A stretch of 64,000 nucleotides of DNA from contig OU862908.1 of assembly GCA_917880885.1 (NCBI GenBank), positions 7,166,501 to 7,230,500 of the forward strand. The letters run 5' to 3'. Below the pieces are notes generated by a model. It was given only the letters and a program-made list of their open reading frames with translations, was not told where the DNA came from and made no database searches. Shown one piece after another: positions 51,006-62,088 of the stretch. The position numbers were made by a program, and so were the translations under genes. This DNA comes from Limnephilus marmoratus. Taxonomy: Eukaryota; Arthropoda; Insecta; Trichoptera; Limnephilidae. Positions within the stretch are counted from its first letter, which is position 1, and each line of letters begins with the position of its first letter.

Positions 51006-51655
51006 AGGAAAATAATTCACCGACTTCATTTCATATTAGAGAGTTCGGCTCGGTAGAACTGGACCAATAAATCCTACTGATCCCTGAATGCAAATATTAA
51101 AAAAAAAACTTTTTTTTTTAACAAACCATGGTTAAATAAGTTAAGTTAGGTTAGGGCTATTTTAAAATTATTTTGTTCATAGCTTTTAATGACTTCTCTG
51201 AGGTGTTTCTGTGTCGGTTTCATTCTGAGTTGGCATGAAACCATTTGTAAGTATTTAAAGTCGAATACCTTATCTTTCCCGCATTGCTTCGTCCCTTACC
51301 AGTTAGGTACGAGATAACGCTATTGGTTGGAAGCCATCGCTGCTCAGGCGTAGATGGTCTAACCGACATAAGGTCAGTTGGTATCTCGAGAAAGAGAGTT
51401 GCCTTCTGGTCCTATCAGCGCATCTTTCATAAACTTTTTGTTAGAAGGTTTATAGAGCGGTTGGGTTATTTATTATTAACCCATAAAGTTATTGTTATAG
51501 TTTTGTACTGTTTTACTTTTATGGAACTGTGTATTTTTTTATTTAAAAAGAAAGACAAACATTTCCGGGTTAATTAATAACTCGGCGACAATAACCCAAC
51601 CCAATAATATTTGAAAATCTCCTTCTACCACCACATAAGCCGAAAATGTTACTTG
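51006..51655. other. Repeat-rich spacer
   Basis: Contains GGTTAGGTTAG-like and GGGTTATT/AATAACCC inverted segments but no clear gene or complete element. Confidence 0.4.
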
Positions 51656-51659
51656 AGTC

Positions 51660-51752
51660 GTGAAGGAGGACTTAGCCAGCCGAGGAATCGAACACGGGAC
51701 GCCTGGGTGGTACCCAAACGCGATGCCCACTCAACCACTTACCGGTCATGCT
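51660..51752 (-). repeat. tRNA-derived SINE head, inverted
   Basis: On the minus strand: GTGGTTGAGTGGGCATCGCG, then CCCGTGTTCGATTCCTCGGC. This is the A-box and B-box layout of the module at 32803. The minus-strand 63-codon frame across it has no significance. Confidence 0.55.
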
Positions 51753-53200
51753 TGCAAATTGATTGTACCTACTCCAAATAAAGACTTACAGCCTTACTAA
51801 AAAAAACCACAGCGCGACCGATTAACTGTGTTATTGCAATAACATAAATAAACCCCGTATACACTAAACACGTTTCATTACCAATAAGCTTTCTTACTTG
51901 GTCACGCTGTTAAAATGCATTAGATCTGACAACGTCGTATATGGTTATAATTTACTAGGAAAAAATGTTGTTTTAATTATTCTCCGCCAGAGGCATTATT
52001 GGCGCACGTGTGCATCAACGGCCCGCGATGAAAACACAGCTTGGTGGGCTTGGTGTGTTTATGGCGGGATCAGGCGGGATGTCGAAAATTTTGTTAGATG
52101 TTGTGATTTTACTTAATAATTTCTATTGTAGTGACGAAATTACTGTTCTTTTCATATAATTGATATATTTACCGTGTTATTTGTGTGGTTTACATCAGTT
52201 TAATCAAGTTATTGTACAAACGCCGTACTTTCAAAGTTGAACTATCAGAATATTGTTTTATAGGTTACATAAAGATAAAATTTACATTTTAAGATCTTTA
52301 TTCTAAGACAATATCTTAAAAGTGGTATTTTTTTATAATATTAATATCTAATACATGTGTTCATAAACGTATCAAAGAAATTAACGTCTTTAGAGATGCA
52401 AGAAATCTGTTTTATTAAATGTCGGTATTTTTCTAAGTTATTTTTTTGGCAATAAAAAAACTTTGAAATTTTTTATTATTTTTTTATTGTATGCACGACG
52501 AAAAAGTGAGGCGATAGTTTCCTTCCAAATTTATTACATAAAAGGACTGTGTTTTTGAAATTTTTTTTTTTTAATTTATCTACATTTTGGTCAAAAATGT
52601 TTTGGGAGGAAATTTTTTTCCGAGTTTGAATCTTAAAATATGGCAGTTTTTAAAAACTAAAGTGTATTTCAAATACACAAATCTAAAAGGTAATTTGATC
52701 TAGTTTTCATAAATGGTATTTGTTTTTACGACACCTTCAAAAATAAGAAATATATAGAACATTCAAAATACTTTGGAAAAATTACAAATATCGTTCGGAC
52801 ATCAATCGTTAAAACAGAGATAAACTACCCTCTCAGGCCGTGTAAACTATGTGTATTTCTTTCAATGAACAATTTTTTAATTAGTAATGTTTTCACATCC
52901 GCGGCCGTTTGTCAATTGAATAAAATTTTCACTAGGTTTTTTAGTAAGGCTGTTAAAGTGTAAGGTGCACAGTTCAAACCCGCATTTTGTAAGCGCGTTC
53001 AGTACATAGCTACGGAGCATCTCATGTAGGTGATAGAAGTAGCGAAATATACCCGGTAGCTCATGTGAGAAAATTAGTAAGAAACAACTATATTTTTAAT
53101 TTTTTAAACAACTATATTTTTTGCCCTACATAAAACTCTTTGTAGTTGTCACAGTACGAGCAACTTATAATGGAAAATAATAAGATGGTGGCTAAACCAT
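51753..53200. other. AT-rich stretch without recognisable gene
   Basis: No coding or repeat family was recognised. Poly-T tracts near 52440-52580. Confidence 0.45.
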
Positions 53201-53204
53201 TTTA

Positions 53205-53590
53205 ATGTAAAATGCAGCCCTTTTCTTATTGTGTAGACTTTATTAATTGCATAATGATCCTCCATCTAGAATTACGAGTCGTTTGTAACATTATTTTACA
53301 GTAAATATTACTCATAATGTAGGACCTGACTACTTATTATCTAAGTGTAACAAACATTGTTGCGGCGTTGTGTGGACCGTTTGTGCAAATTATAACGGGC
53401 AATAAGTTTTTAAAAAGTTTAAAAAGGTGATGTGATGACTAAATCATTTTAACTTGCAAAATGCAGCCCCTTTCTTATTGTGTAGACTTTATTGCTGGTA
53501 TTAAGATCTTCCATCTAGAATTTAGAGTCGTTTATCACATTACTTTATAGTAAATATTAACCATAACGTAGTACCTACCTACTTACCAAG
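53205..53590 (+). repeat. Two-copy tandem repeat, about 240-bp period
   Basis: The block AAAATGCAGCCC...TTCTTATTGTGTAGACTTTATT...CCATCTAGAATT...TAGTAAATATTA occurs at about 53210 and again at about 53457. The copies have diverged. Confidence 0.7.
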
Positions 53591-53944
53591 AATAACTCTT
53601 TTTTATTATTTTCTCAATAAATGTTATTACAACATAATATTGATTTTCAATACATTGCATATACTCTTCTAATAAAGCAGAGCTTAAAGGAGAGCTTAAA
53701 AAAATGTTAATTTATTATTATTATATACCTGCTTATCTTGTAAGACTTTTATGGTGTTGTCATAAAATAACATTTTATATACAGTGCACAAATGTACCAT
53801 GCTTTTAAGCAAAAATATACAGGTCTGAAGATACACGTGATTGTTCGAAACCGGTCCGGTCGGAGATAAATAAAAGTGGTTGAAAATTAAATCTTCAAAC
53901 TTCAAACAATACAAAACTTAGCAGAGGACACTCAACTAATCATT

Positions 53945-54125
53945 GAACAATCCTCTCCAGCCGGACTCTCTCGACCCATCGGCTTGCACTGCAGTGGGAG
54001 GAATGGATTCATACGTACGTAACTCTTGAACACCTAAACCCAGAGATTTCCACCCAGTATCCCTAAGGATGTCATGAAATTGTTTTTCTCAGGGCCTCCA
54101 GTGCGGAGATTATGTAAAAAAAGTT
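53945..54125 (+). repeat. SINE-A fragment with tail
   Basis: TCCTCTCCAGCCGGACTCTC, GGCTTGCACTGCAGTG and the tail GGGCCTCCAGTGCGGAG plus a short A run. The middle is deleted. Confidence 0.6.
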
Positions 54126-55190
54126 CTAACATGGTGAAGCCGGTGCATTAGATGGACATGAACAACTTGTGTCCATTTGACGGAATACTCGTGTTTTCAT
54201 ATAATAATACTGTTTATTTCACTCCTGTAATCATTCAGATTACATCAGTTCTTGATATAATTGGCATAAACTTTATTGTGCTTCCAGTATCATCACGCAG
54301 TGTACAGTGATAAAATTTCCTAATTATGTCCTCGCAGTGCTCCGATTGTTCACAAATCATAATTTAATTGTGAATTAAATTTGAAACCTAACATACATGC
54401 GATTATTATAAAATAAACTGAATTTGCCACATTTTACAACAAAACCATATCCGAAAAGGGGTTTATAAATAGGAGAGTTTGGACTTGAAAATGTTTTTTA
54501 TAGACCTTTTACTTTATTTTTTTATATATTTATTAAAAGACTTATTAACAAAATGACCGAAATTTTTAAGGGCCAAGGTATGTTCTACACGCAGTATTTA
54601 ATTGAAGCATCTATAGTTCTTCTAAGCGATCAAATTTTCAAAACAAAAATACATGATTTTGTATGATTTTGCATTATTTACTATGACTTCATCTTAAAAA
54701 CGCACGAATGCGGGTACTTTTGCGCGACTTCGTTCTGCGTGGACCAACACATGGATTACCGCAACTTGTTCAAAGTAATTTTTTTTTAATTTTTATGATT
54801 ATTTATTTTGGGAATTAGAAATTTTATACGGTTTTTAAAATTTCTTTGATAAAGCTAGCACAAGTATCCGATTAAAAGATAATTTCCGACATATGTAATG
54901 TAAAAAAGTTGGTCATTTAACCAAATGATGATTTAACCAAACTACATATTTTTTTTTTAATAAAAGTATTTTATTCATAGGTATCATAAAATAATAATTA
55001 TTTATTTAACAAGGAGGTTAGTGAGATTATTCAGCTTAGTGAGGCGGGTTATTAGAAACCAACACTAATAACGACTTATTCTATTCTCTACATTTCAAGT
55101 TTACAGAGTTTCAAAGTCAATAATTTTAATTTAATGTACTTTTCCATAGAGCCAAAAAGAGTTGTAATGCAGTCTGATTCTGTAAGTCTA
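54126..55190. other. AT-rich stretch upstream of copy C exon 4
   Basis: I searched here for exons 1-3 of copy C (AKWGDGG-type and NRT-type segments) and found none. Confidence 0.5.
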
Positions 55191-55194
55191 TTGT

Positions 55195-55995
55195 AATAAC
55201 ACTGTATGTAATATCAGAAATTCAAACCATGACATACGGTTTCCTTCCAAAATATCGACACGTTTGTAAGTTTGCTTTTAACATTGAAATATTAGAAATC
55301 TATACCATGACGTACGGTTTTCTTCCAAAACATCAACACTTTTGTAAATTTGCAGTAATTACATTGTAATATCAGAAATCTATACAACGATTTTCTGCCA
55401 AAACATCGACGCTTTTATAAGTTTGCTGTTATAACATTGTAATATCAGACATCTAAACCACGCAGTGGCGGACTAACGGGGAGCGGCCCGCCCCAAAACG
55501 ATTTCCTTCCAAAACATCGACACTTTTATAAGTTTGCTGTTATAACATTGTAATATCAGACATCTAAACCGCGCAGTGGCGGACTAACGAGGAGCGGCCC
55601 GCCCCAAAACAATTTCCTTCCAAAACATCGGCACTTTTATAAGTTTGCTGTTATAACATTGTAATATCAGACATCTAAACCACGCAGTGGCGGACTAACG
55701 GGGAGCGGCCCGCCCCAAAACGATTTCCTTCCAAAACATCGACACTTTTATAAGTTTGCTGTTATAACATTGTAATATCAGACATCTAAACCGCGCAGTG
55801 GCGGACTAACGGGGAGCGGCCCGCCCCAAAACAATTTCCTTCCAAAACATCGGCACTTTTATAAGTTTGCTGTTATAACATTGTAATATCAGACATCTAA
55901 ACCACGCAGTGGCGGACTAACGGGGAGCGGTCCGCCCCAAAACGATTTCCTTCCAAAACATCGACACTTTTGTAAGTGTGCTGTATTAACACCAT
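55195..55995 (+). repeat. Expanding minisatellite in the former intron 3 of copy C
   Basis: Early units (55195-55440) have periods of about 75-90 bp, containing ACATTGTAATATCAGA and TTCCTTCCAAAACATCGACA. From 55461 the unit has gained a GC-rich insert (AGTGGCGGACTAACGGGGAG, then CGGCCCGCCCC). It repeats five times at exactly 111 bp (starts 55461, 55572, 55683, 55794, 55905). Units 1/3/5 and 2/4 share variant bases, giving a 222-bp higher-order unit. Two simple, insert-free units stand in intron 3 of gene D. Confidence 0.9.
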
Positions 55996-56063
55996 AATGT
56001 CAGAAAGCTAAACCAAAATATACGTTTTTCTACCAAAATATTCAAACTTTTGTTTGTTTCCAG

Positions 56064-56710
56064 GGAAGGTTGGATGTGAAAAACTTTCTTGTACATTACG
56101 ACGAATGGCCCAAGGAAATGGTGTATGGAGAATTCAGAGTTTCAATTTGGGAGGCGGGTATGGGTACCGCCGCCCCGGGAACCATTTATTGGACAACCAA
56201 CACCCCTGCCATAGGTCACCCCAAGTGGTTCGCTACGTTTGGTGATTTAGCAGGGGTGCCCGGGTTTATGGGATGAGGTTTGTCTAGGTCTTGGTGGCTG
56301 ATACGTTTGTCCGACCACTGCATGGCGGGCTAGATCGGAGGAGACTGATTGAGGGGGGCCTTTTGACTCCTCCAGCCGGATTCTCCCGACCCTTCGCCTT
56401 GCACCGCAGTGTGAGGAATAAATGCATACGTTCGTCACTCCTGGCCACACTGACCCCCAGATTCCTACCCACCCCTCATACCTTTTTCCTTCTCATATCT
56501 TCTTCCTTTCCCTTAAAAAACCCTCCACACAGCATCCTCAAAAATGACATAGGCCCCTAGGGAAATTGTTTTCCTCGGTGCCTCCTGTGTGGAGCTAATG
56601 TAAAAAAAAAAAAAAAAAAAAGAGTAACAATGTTATTCACAAAAAATAACGAAGAAATTATGTGCTACCAGTGTTTTCTGTCATCCAAACCAAGAAAGGT
56701 TTTCAGATGA
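56064..56710 (+). pseudogene. Copy C: exon 4 of the secreted-protein family split by a SINE
   Basis: A TTTGTTTCCAG acceptor is followed by exon-4 sequence (RLDVKNFLVHYDEWPKEMVY...) to 56140. A 480-bp SINE-A follows, and the exon resumes at 56626 (KNNEEIMCYQCFLSSKP) to a TGA at 56708-56710. The two parts are 77 and 85 nt, together exactly the family length of 162, and the frame is open apart from the insertion. The target duplication is AGAGT (56136-56140 and 56621-56625). No exons 1-3 were found upstream, so the copy was already partial or its 5' part lies elsewhere. It is closest to genes A and D. The conserved Trp after CYQ is changed to Cys. Confidence 0.9.
56141..56620 (+). mobile_element. 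SINE-A, longest copy, inserted in copy C exon 4
   Basis: Starts TTCAATTTGGGAGGCGGG and ends in a run of about 19 A. It has the head (CCGCCGCCCCGGGAACC), the middle (CCTCCAGCCGGATTCTCCCG, CTTGCACCGCAGTG) and the hairpin tail (CCTCCACACAGCATC...GTGCCTCCTGTGTGGAGC). It is flanked by a 5-bp target duplication. The copies at 13905 and 61634 lack the middle block. Confidence 0.9.
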
Positions 56711-56854
56711 GTTGCTAAAAATTGCATAGTTTTACTGGTATCTATATGTTTATTAACCAGAAATTAGCAGTAGACATGTACGCTAACAGCAGTTTTATTA
56801 GGTAGCTGATTTTACTGGACTTTTATGGATATTTTTAGTAAAGCTTATTTTCAA

Positions 56855-56860
56855 AATAAA
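56855..56860 (+). promoter_or_regulatory. Poly(A) signal relic of copy C
   Basis: AATAAA in the same TTTCAAAATAAAG context as downstream of gene A, about 145 bases after the exon-4 stop. Confidence 0.65.
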
Positions 56861-57640
56861 GTTAATGCAATGATTAAAATTGTGTTTTATATCTCAAGAG
56901 CATACCGAAGGATAGTTGAAGTCAAAAAAATTTATTAATGTCAAAAATATTCGTTTCAGTTGTGTCTATCTGTAATTTCAATGAATTCTAGAACTCGGAT
57001 TTGCTTTGAATTTAAGAGTCTTTTAAAAATTGGTTGTCGTATTCAAAATGAACTTAACTAATAAAATAAAAATTGCCAGATTTATTTTATGTTAATTTAT
57101 TTTTAGTACTAACCTACAATAATCTTTTTTTATTGGCAAATTATTTTATTAATAATTTCCGTGTGTAAAATGTATTTATCTTTCGCCTAAAATTTTTTCG
57201 TGTTAATCTTATCAAATAAAGTCGAATTTAGTGATTTTTCAGTGGTCTGCTGTTAGCCAACATGCAATTATTATTATCAATCCTACAATTATTTCAATAT
57301 CTTATCATTTCCAAAGGTTAATAATATATAAAGTATAGACTATCGTTTTATTCATTTTGCTGTAACATGTTCAGGAGAAAAAATGCAAAATATATCTTGT
57401 AAACAACTGCTTTAACATTTTACAACGCACGAGGGAAAAAATTCTTTCACTTATGAAAACTCAATTCCTGCTGCTTAGGACATTTTATATATCTTAAGTA
57501 ATTATAATCAAATTGATTACTCTACGTAATTAATTAACAAATTATAAAAGTTTTGGTTATTGTTTTTTATTTAGTTTTCATTGATAGACAAAAGTAAGAA
57601 TTAAGGAAATAAAGTCGGGCGAGTTGAAAACTTAGTTTAA
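56861..57640 (+). other. Conserved 3' flank of copy C
   Basis: Aligns with pieces of the A flank (14740-15010, 15775-15840) and the inverted D flank (45920-46160). No gene. Confidence 0.6.
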
Positions 57641-58409
57641 ATACAAACTGCGAAGAGCTCGCGACACTTTCAGACTTACCATAAATAAACCAAACCACTC
57701 ACAGACTAACTCATTTCGTTACATGCATCCAACGAAAAAAATTACAATTCACAACAATACCCTCTTTGAGAGTGTAAACAACTTTTGATCTACTCCTGTC
57801 AAAATTAAACATTTAACTTATGTGAAAGGAATAATTACTCGTAAATCTCAACTAATTAACATTTAGCACACATAGACTAACGAAAACATGGTTTTTAATT
57901 GCGTATACCCTGTATCAGCAAAAGAAAAAACTCTTTGATAAGCAGTAAACAGTGTCAAATTTTAAACGTTTCATAATGGACGTAAAAATGTTCATGTTTA
58001 TCGCAGAAATAGCCGCAAATGCCTTAAATAAGTACTTTTTGATCCGGTAAACAAATTTAATAAGATTAAGGATCTGGGTTCAATGATTAATCATCCCAGA
58101 AGAGACCGTACGTTTTTCTGATTTTTCGGTTTCAAATTTTCGATTGGGAGTAGCTAATATTGTCTTCAATGATCATATTATTATCAATATTACAATTTAA
58201 CGTTTTACTCATTAAATTATTCCAAAAGTATTTAATTTAAAAAAATAATCAAATTTCTAAAATTTGCCCCATAAACAGCATGTTTTGTAACATCCAAAAC
58301 TGCTAGCTTAGGTCTCACACGCACGCTGACGAGCTTGGCCAGTTTCCATAGCTGGCCTGGTGAAATATATTTTGAGAGTATAGCGCTCGTGTGATACGAG
58401 CTTTAGCTT
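57641..58409. other. AT-rich spacer with a foldback-arm relic
   Basis: 58105-58170 carries one arm of the 30397 foldback family (TTTTTCTGATTTTTCGGTTT, CTAATATTGTCTTCAATG). Nothing else was recognised. Confidence 0.5.
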
Positions 58410-58731
58410 ATGTTATAAATAAATCAGTACCATGTACTCGCTCTACCATTGTTGATAATTTGTTGCAATAAAATAGTTAACAAAACCTATTACATTAATT
58501 TCTCGTGAAAGCCCTCTGGGGCATTAATTTTACTAATGATAATATGCTACAATACAGAATTCCAACATTAATAAAAATTCTATAGATAATTTTTTTTTGC
58601 AATTAAAATTTTATCCACACGCAAATACACGATCATGTAAATAAATCATGATATAATGACAGTTTTTAAATATACCATTGTCATTACGTCAATCTGATTC
58701 ATCCTAATTAGTATTTTTAAAGTTGATAAAC
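58410..58731 (+). promoter_or_regulatory. Relic promoter of copy F
   Basis: Homologous to the upstream region of gene B (TTTTATCCACACGCAA, AATAAATCATGATAT blocks). Confidence 0.6.
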
Positions 58732-58828
58732 ATGGCCATCCAAATATCGTGCTTTTCGACGCTATTATTTATTGAATTATTACATTCCTCAACACTATCA
58801 AGATACTACTTCTGAAGCACCACTGCTG
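58732..58828 (+). pseudogene. Copy F: frameshifted exon 1 of a B-type gene
   Basis: The sequence matches exon 1 of gene B through TTTCGACGCTATTATTTATT and the end GAAGCACCACTGCTG-GTAAGT, including the splice donor. It is 97 nt against 108 and the frame from its ATG meets a TGA within the exon (SRYYF-stop), so the signal peptide is not joined in frame. No exons 2-4 follow; LINE fragments occupy the space. Confidence 0.8.
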
Positions 58829-58974
58829 GTAAGTTGAAAAGACAGTACGTTTCTTACATCAATATTATAAATGAATTTGAATTAAGAAAGATTTTAAATG
58901 GGTTGGGCGGCCTTTTTCATAGAAAGTTTTATTTTCGATTTGAGGCCAAAATAACCAATAACAGACTAAATATA

Positions 58975-59190
58975 TAGCCAAGAAGAGCCAGAAAGAGATG
59001 AGAAGATGTAAGAAGAGACAAGAAAAGACAAGAAGTGATAAGAATAGCTAAGAAGTGCCAAGAAGAGACAAAAAGACCCAACAAGAAGTAAGAAGAGACA
59101 AGAAGAATCAAAAAGAGACGAGAAGATCAAGAAGAGGCAAAAACAGCCAAGAAAATCAGAAATAGACAAGAAGAGCCGAGAAGAGGCAAA
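58975..59190 (+). repeat. Purine-rich minisatellite (AAGAAGAGACAAG-like)
   Basis: Irregular tandem copies of an 11-14 bp purine-rich unit such as AAGAAGAGACAAGAA. The minus-strand Leu/Ser-rich frames across it are by-products of the repeat. Confidence 0.85.
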
Positions 59191-59284
59191 TGCATCTCTC
59201 ATATTCTACAAACGTTATGGAATCAACTGTAAAAAATAATCGACAATGTTAAAAGGGATTACTACAAAAAAAATCAATAAATCT

Positions 59285-59870
59285 ACCGATGATTAAAAAA
59301 ATGAAATTTCAAACAATACGTGTAAAATCTGAACCTGAAAAAATATCCAACCATTTCAATCCATTTTTCTCCAACATTGGACCCAACTTAGCAAAAAATA
59401 TTTTAGGCAGAAATGGCGTCTCAGAGAAAGATCTTGCAAACAATATACTTATCAATAATCTAAGCTGTAACCAGTTTCACTTCGCTCCCACCACTGAACT
59501 AGAAATTATTTAATTAATAGCATCTCTTTAAAACAGTAACTCCGCGGGAATAGATCACATCTCGAAATATTATCAAACGCATTAAAAAATACATCGCACC
59601 CCCTCTTAAATACATTATCAATTTGTGCTTCAAAACTGGCATTTTGCCTAAAATAATATCTAAAATTATAGAAAAAGCGGTGAAACACAGACTCTGTAAG
59701 TTTCTCGAAGGTAACAAAATATTATCGGACAATGAAGACGGCTTTCGCAAAGGTACGTTGATAACGATTGGAATAGAGCAAAATAAACATTTACAGAATA
59801 ATTTTATTAATGTTTTTGAAGAAAGCGAATTTGTATTTTTTTCTAACATACGTAAATTATTCTAAAATAT
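59285..59870 (+). pseudogene. LINE reverse-transcriptase fragment
   Basis: SNHFNPFFSNIGPNLAKN (about 59350) then, after frameshifts, SAGIDHISKY (about 59535) and IISKIIEKAVKHRLCKFLE...EDGFRKGT (about 59650). This is the start of the RT fingers/palm region of a Jockey/CR1-type LINE, broken by stops. Confidence 0.8.
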
Positions 59871-59929
59871 AATTATTTCATGTTTTATAATACATCGCCG
59901 AAAGTATTCCGTGTACCTACTCAGTCGAC

Positions 59930-60420
59930 TACATTTGTTATCTTTTGGCTCTGAAGATTTTATACTTATCCCTGGTCCGCAGTAGGCTGGAGAGTGGTTC
60001 GCTTATCTGGAATCCTCATGAGGTAGGGTGCTCCCTCATGTTGGAGAGGGTTAAAAAAAGTTTCTAAGATTTCTCTACATGAGGGAGTATGGCCACTATC
60101 CATGGCTCTACCCAACGAACTTTCTTCTGGGCACGCTGGGAGTTCACTCCCTGCAGCTCAGAAGAGAGGGGTATGCCGCCAACCACTTTTTCAGACTGCT
60201 GCGAGGTTATATTGAGAACTCATCCATTTTGGAGCGCGCGAGTCTCCAGATGACTATTTTAGACAGCGTCATCATAGATTATTCTATCTTCCTGCCTGTA
60301 GGACTAACCTGCCAATGGTTCTCCCGGTAGGGAGGAGTATAATGCTCCTGAACCAAACCTCTTCCGAGGTGAGGAGAGATTCAAAAGGGAAATTCTTTTA
60401 ATTCTTGAAAGAGTCTCTCC
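59930..60420 (+). pseudogene. LINE RT C-terminal fragment
   Basis: SRLESGSLIWNPHE (about 59985), MLERVKKSF (about 60040), YPTNFLLGTLGVHSLQLRRE and NHFFRLLRGYIENSSILER. This order is typical of the C-terminal region of LINE ORF2. It is continuous with the previous fragment in orientation and could be part of the same decayed copy with an internal deletion. Confidence 0.7.
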
Positions 60421-61334
60421 ACACTGACGAAATCTTCACCACTGCCTGAGATTTTTATTTTGAAATTGATATATTTCTTAAAATTTCTTTTATGTATAAA
60501 TATTTGTTAACATTGTTTTTAAAATATTTATGTGGCGTTATTTCTTACATGCAATAAATTAAAATTTGTAATTGTGTCAGAAATTAATAAAAAATGCTTC
60601 AGATCTTCAATTTGAAACTCGATGAAGGAAATAATATCGACAACTTTTATATTAACTTCGAGATTTCTAATTAGTCTCACGAATTTGTAAAAAATCGGTA
60701 TCTTCGTTTCCTGTAAAATTTTAATTTTGTGGCTTGAAGGGTATTAAACCGAATCTAACCACAGTCAATATTCAATATATTATGCATATCAGACAAAACT
60801 CAACCTTTTTCTGATGTTTCTCTTTCGAGACGCTAATCTATCAGTAATGATTAAAAATAATTCACTTACAATTCATTCACAAAAATCTTTTCAATTTGTC
60901 CAACATTTTCAAATGCATAAAATATTTAAAAAATGTAGAAAAAATGATACAAACCCCCATGATAATTTTTGGTAAACAACAGTAATGGAAAAAAATGTTT
61001 TGGGCATCTTTTTGTATCTTGTTTCGCATCAATCTCGGATGGAAGCACATAATTAAGACATTACCTACTCGAAAGTGACATCCGGCGATTATTTAACTTT
61101 TAAAAGCTGGACAATGTGCGGTTAATGCTAGTGGAAGGTGCGCCGCGCCGCGACAAAAGCCTGAGTTGGAGAGGTACATTCCTCTCACCCTACGAGACAG
61201 AATATTGGTCGTTGAAATATTCCATAGGAATTATCTGCGCGTTCTGGATTCCGTTCCTATGAACGAATTTTCACAGGGGCGGGCGAATTTACGAGTAAGT
61301 GGCACACTGTTCAAAATGTAGTAATATAATAATT
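60421..61334. other. AT-rich stretch without recognisable gene
   Basis: Nothing coding was recognised. A GC-richer block at 61120-61260 may belong to the LINE that follows. Confidence 0.45.
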
Positions 61335-62088
61335 TATATTTTTCTTTTTCTAGAGTCCAAGCTGCCGAAATGAGGTACTTGAGAGGAGTGGCGGGGGTTA
61401 CGAAGTGGGATCATATAAGAAATTCGACGATCCGAGATGATCTAAACATTGAACCACTGCTACTCTTCATAGAAAAATCGCAACTGAGGTAGCTTAGGCA
61501 TGTACTAATAATGTCTGATGACCGAATTCCGAGGATGATACTGAGTGCGCTTCCAGAAGGTAGACGTCCAGTGGGCCGCCCCAGACGCCCCAGACGGTTG
61601 GGCGAGGCAACTCCAGAAACTGTGTGAGGAGAGGATTTTTTTTTTACATGAGCTCCACACAGGAGGCCCTGAGGAAAATAATTTCCCTGAGGGCCTATGT
61701 CATCTTTGAGGATGCAGTGTGGAGGGTTTTTTTAGGGAAAGGAAGGAGAGGAGAGTTCTGGGAAGGAAAAGGGTTTAAGGGGTGGGTAGGAATCTGGGGT
61801 TCTGGGAATCTGGGGTTCAGTATGTCCTGGTCAGCCGCCTCCAAGACCTAGACAAACCTCACCCCATGAACCCGGGCACCCCTGCTAAATCACCAAACGT
61901 AGCGAACCACTTGGGGTGACCTATGGCAGAGGTGTTGGTTATCCAATAAAGGTTCCCGGGGCGGCGGTACCCATTACCGCCTCCCAAATTGGGTCTACCA
62001 TGGACAGAGGCCGAACAATTAGCACAAAACAAGGATGTATGGAGGAGCCTTGTCGATGCAATGGGTCCCCGATTTGAATAGGACAAGG
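61335..62088 (+). pseudogene. LINE ORF2 C-terminus, split by a SINE-A
   Basis: The first part gives VQAAEMRYLRGVAGVTKWDH, then RHVLIMSDDRIPRMILSALP and GRRPVGRPR. It resumes after the SINE (61993-62088) with LPWTEAEQLAQNKDVWRSLV and ends GPRFE-stop. Both parts are in the expected order for the LRxxGHVxRM...GRPRxRW...WRSLV tail of many non-LTR elements. There are internal stops. Confidence 0.75.
61634..61992 (-). mobile_element. SINE-A copy, inverted, nested in a LINE
   Basis: T run at 61634-61643 (the A tail), then the complement of the hairpin tail, then a head ending in the complement of TTTGGGAGGCGGTAATGGGT. It interrupts the LINE tail. Confidence 0.85.

Noticed and set aside
55195..55995. 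CRISPR-like array
   Set aside because: The whole 111-bp unit is repeated, with no unique spacers; the setting is a eukaryotic intron.
58929..59202. Leu/Ser-rich membrane-like minus-strand frames
   Set aside because: They are translations of the complement of a purine-rich minisatellite.
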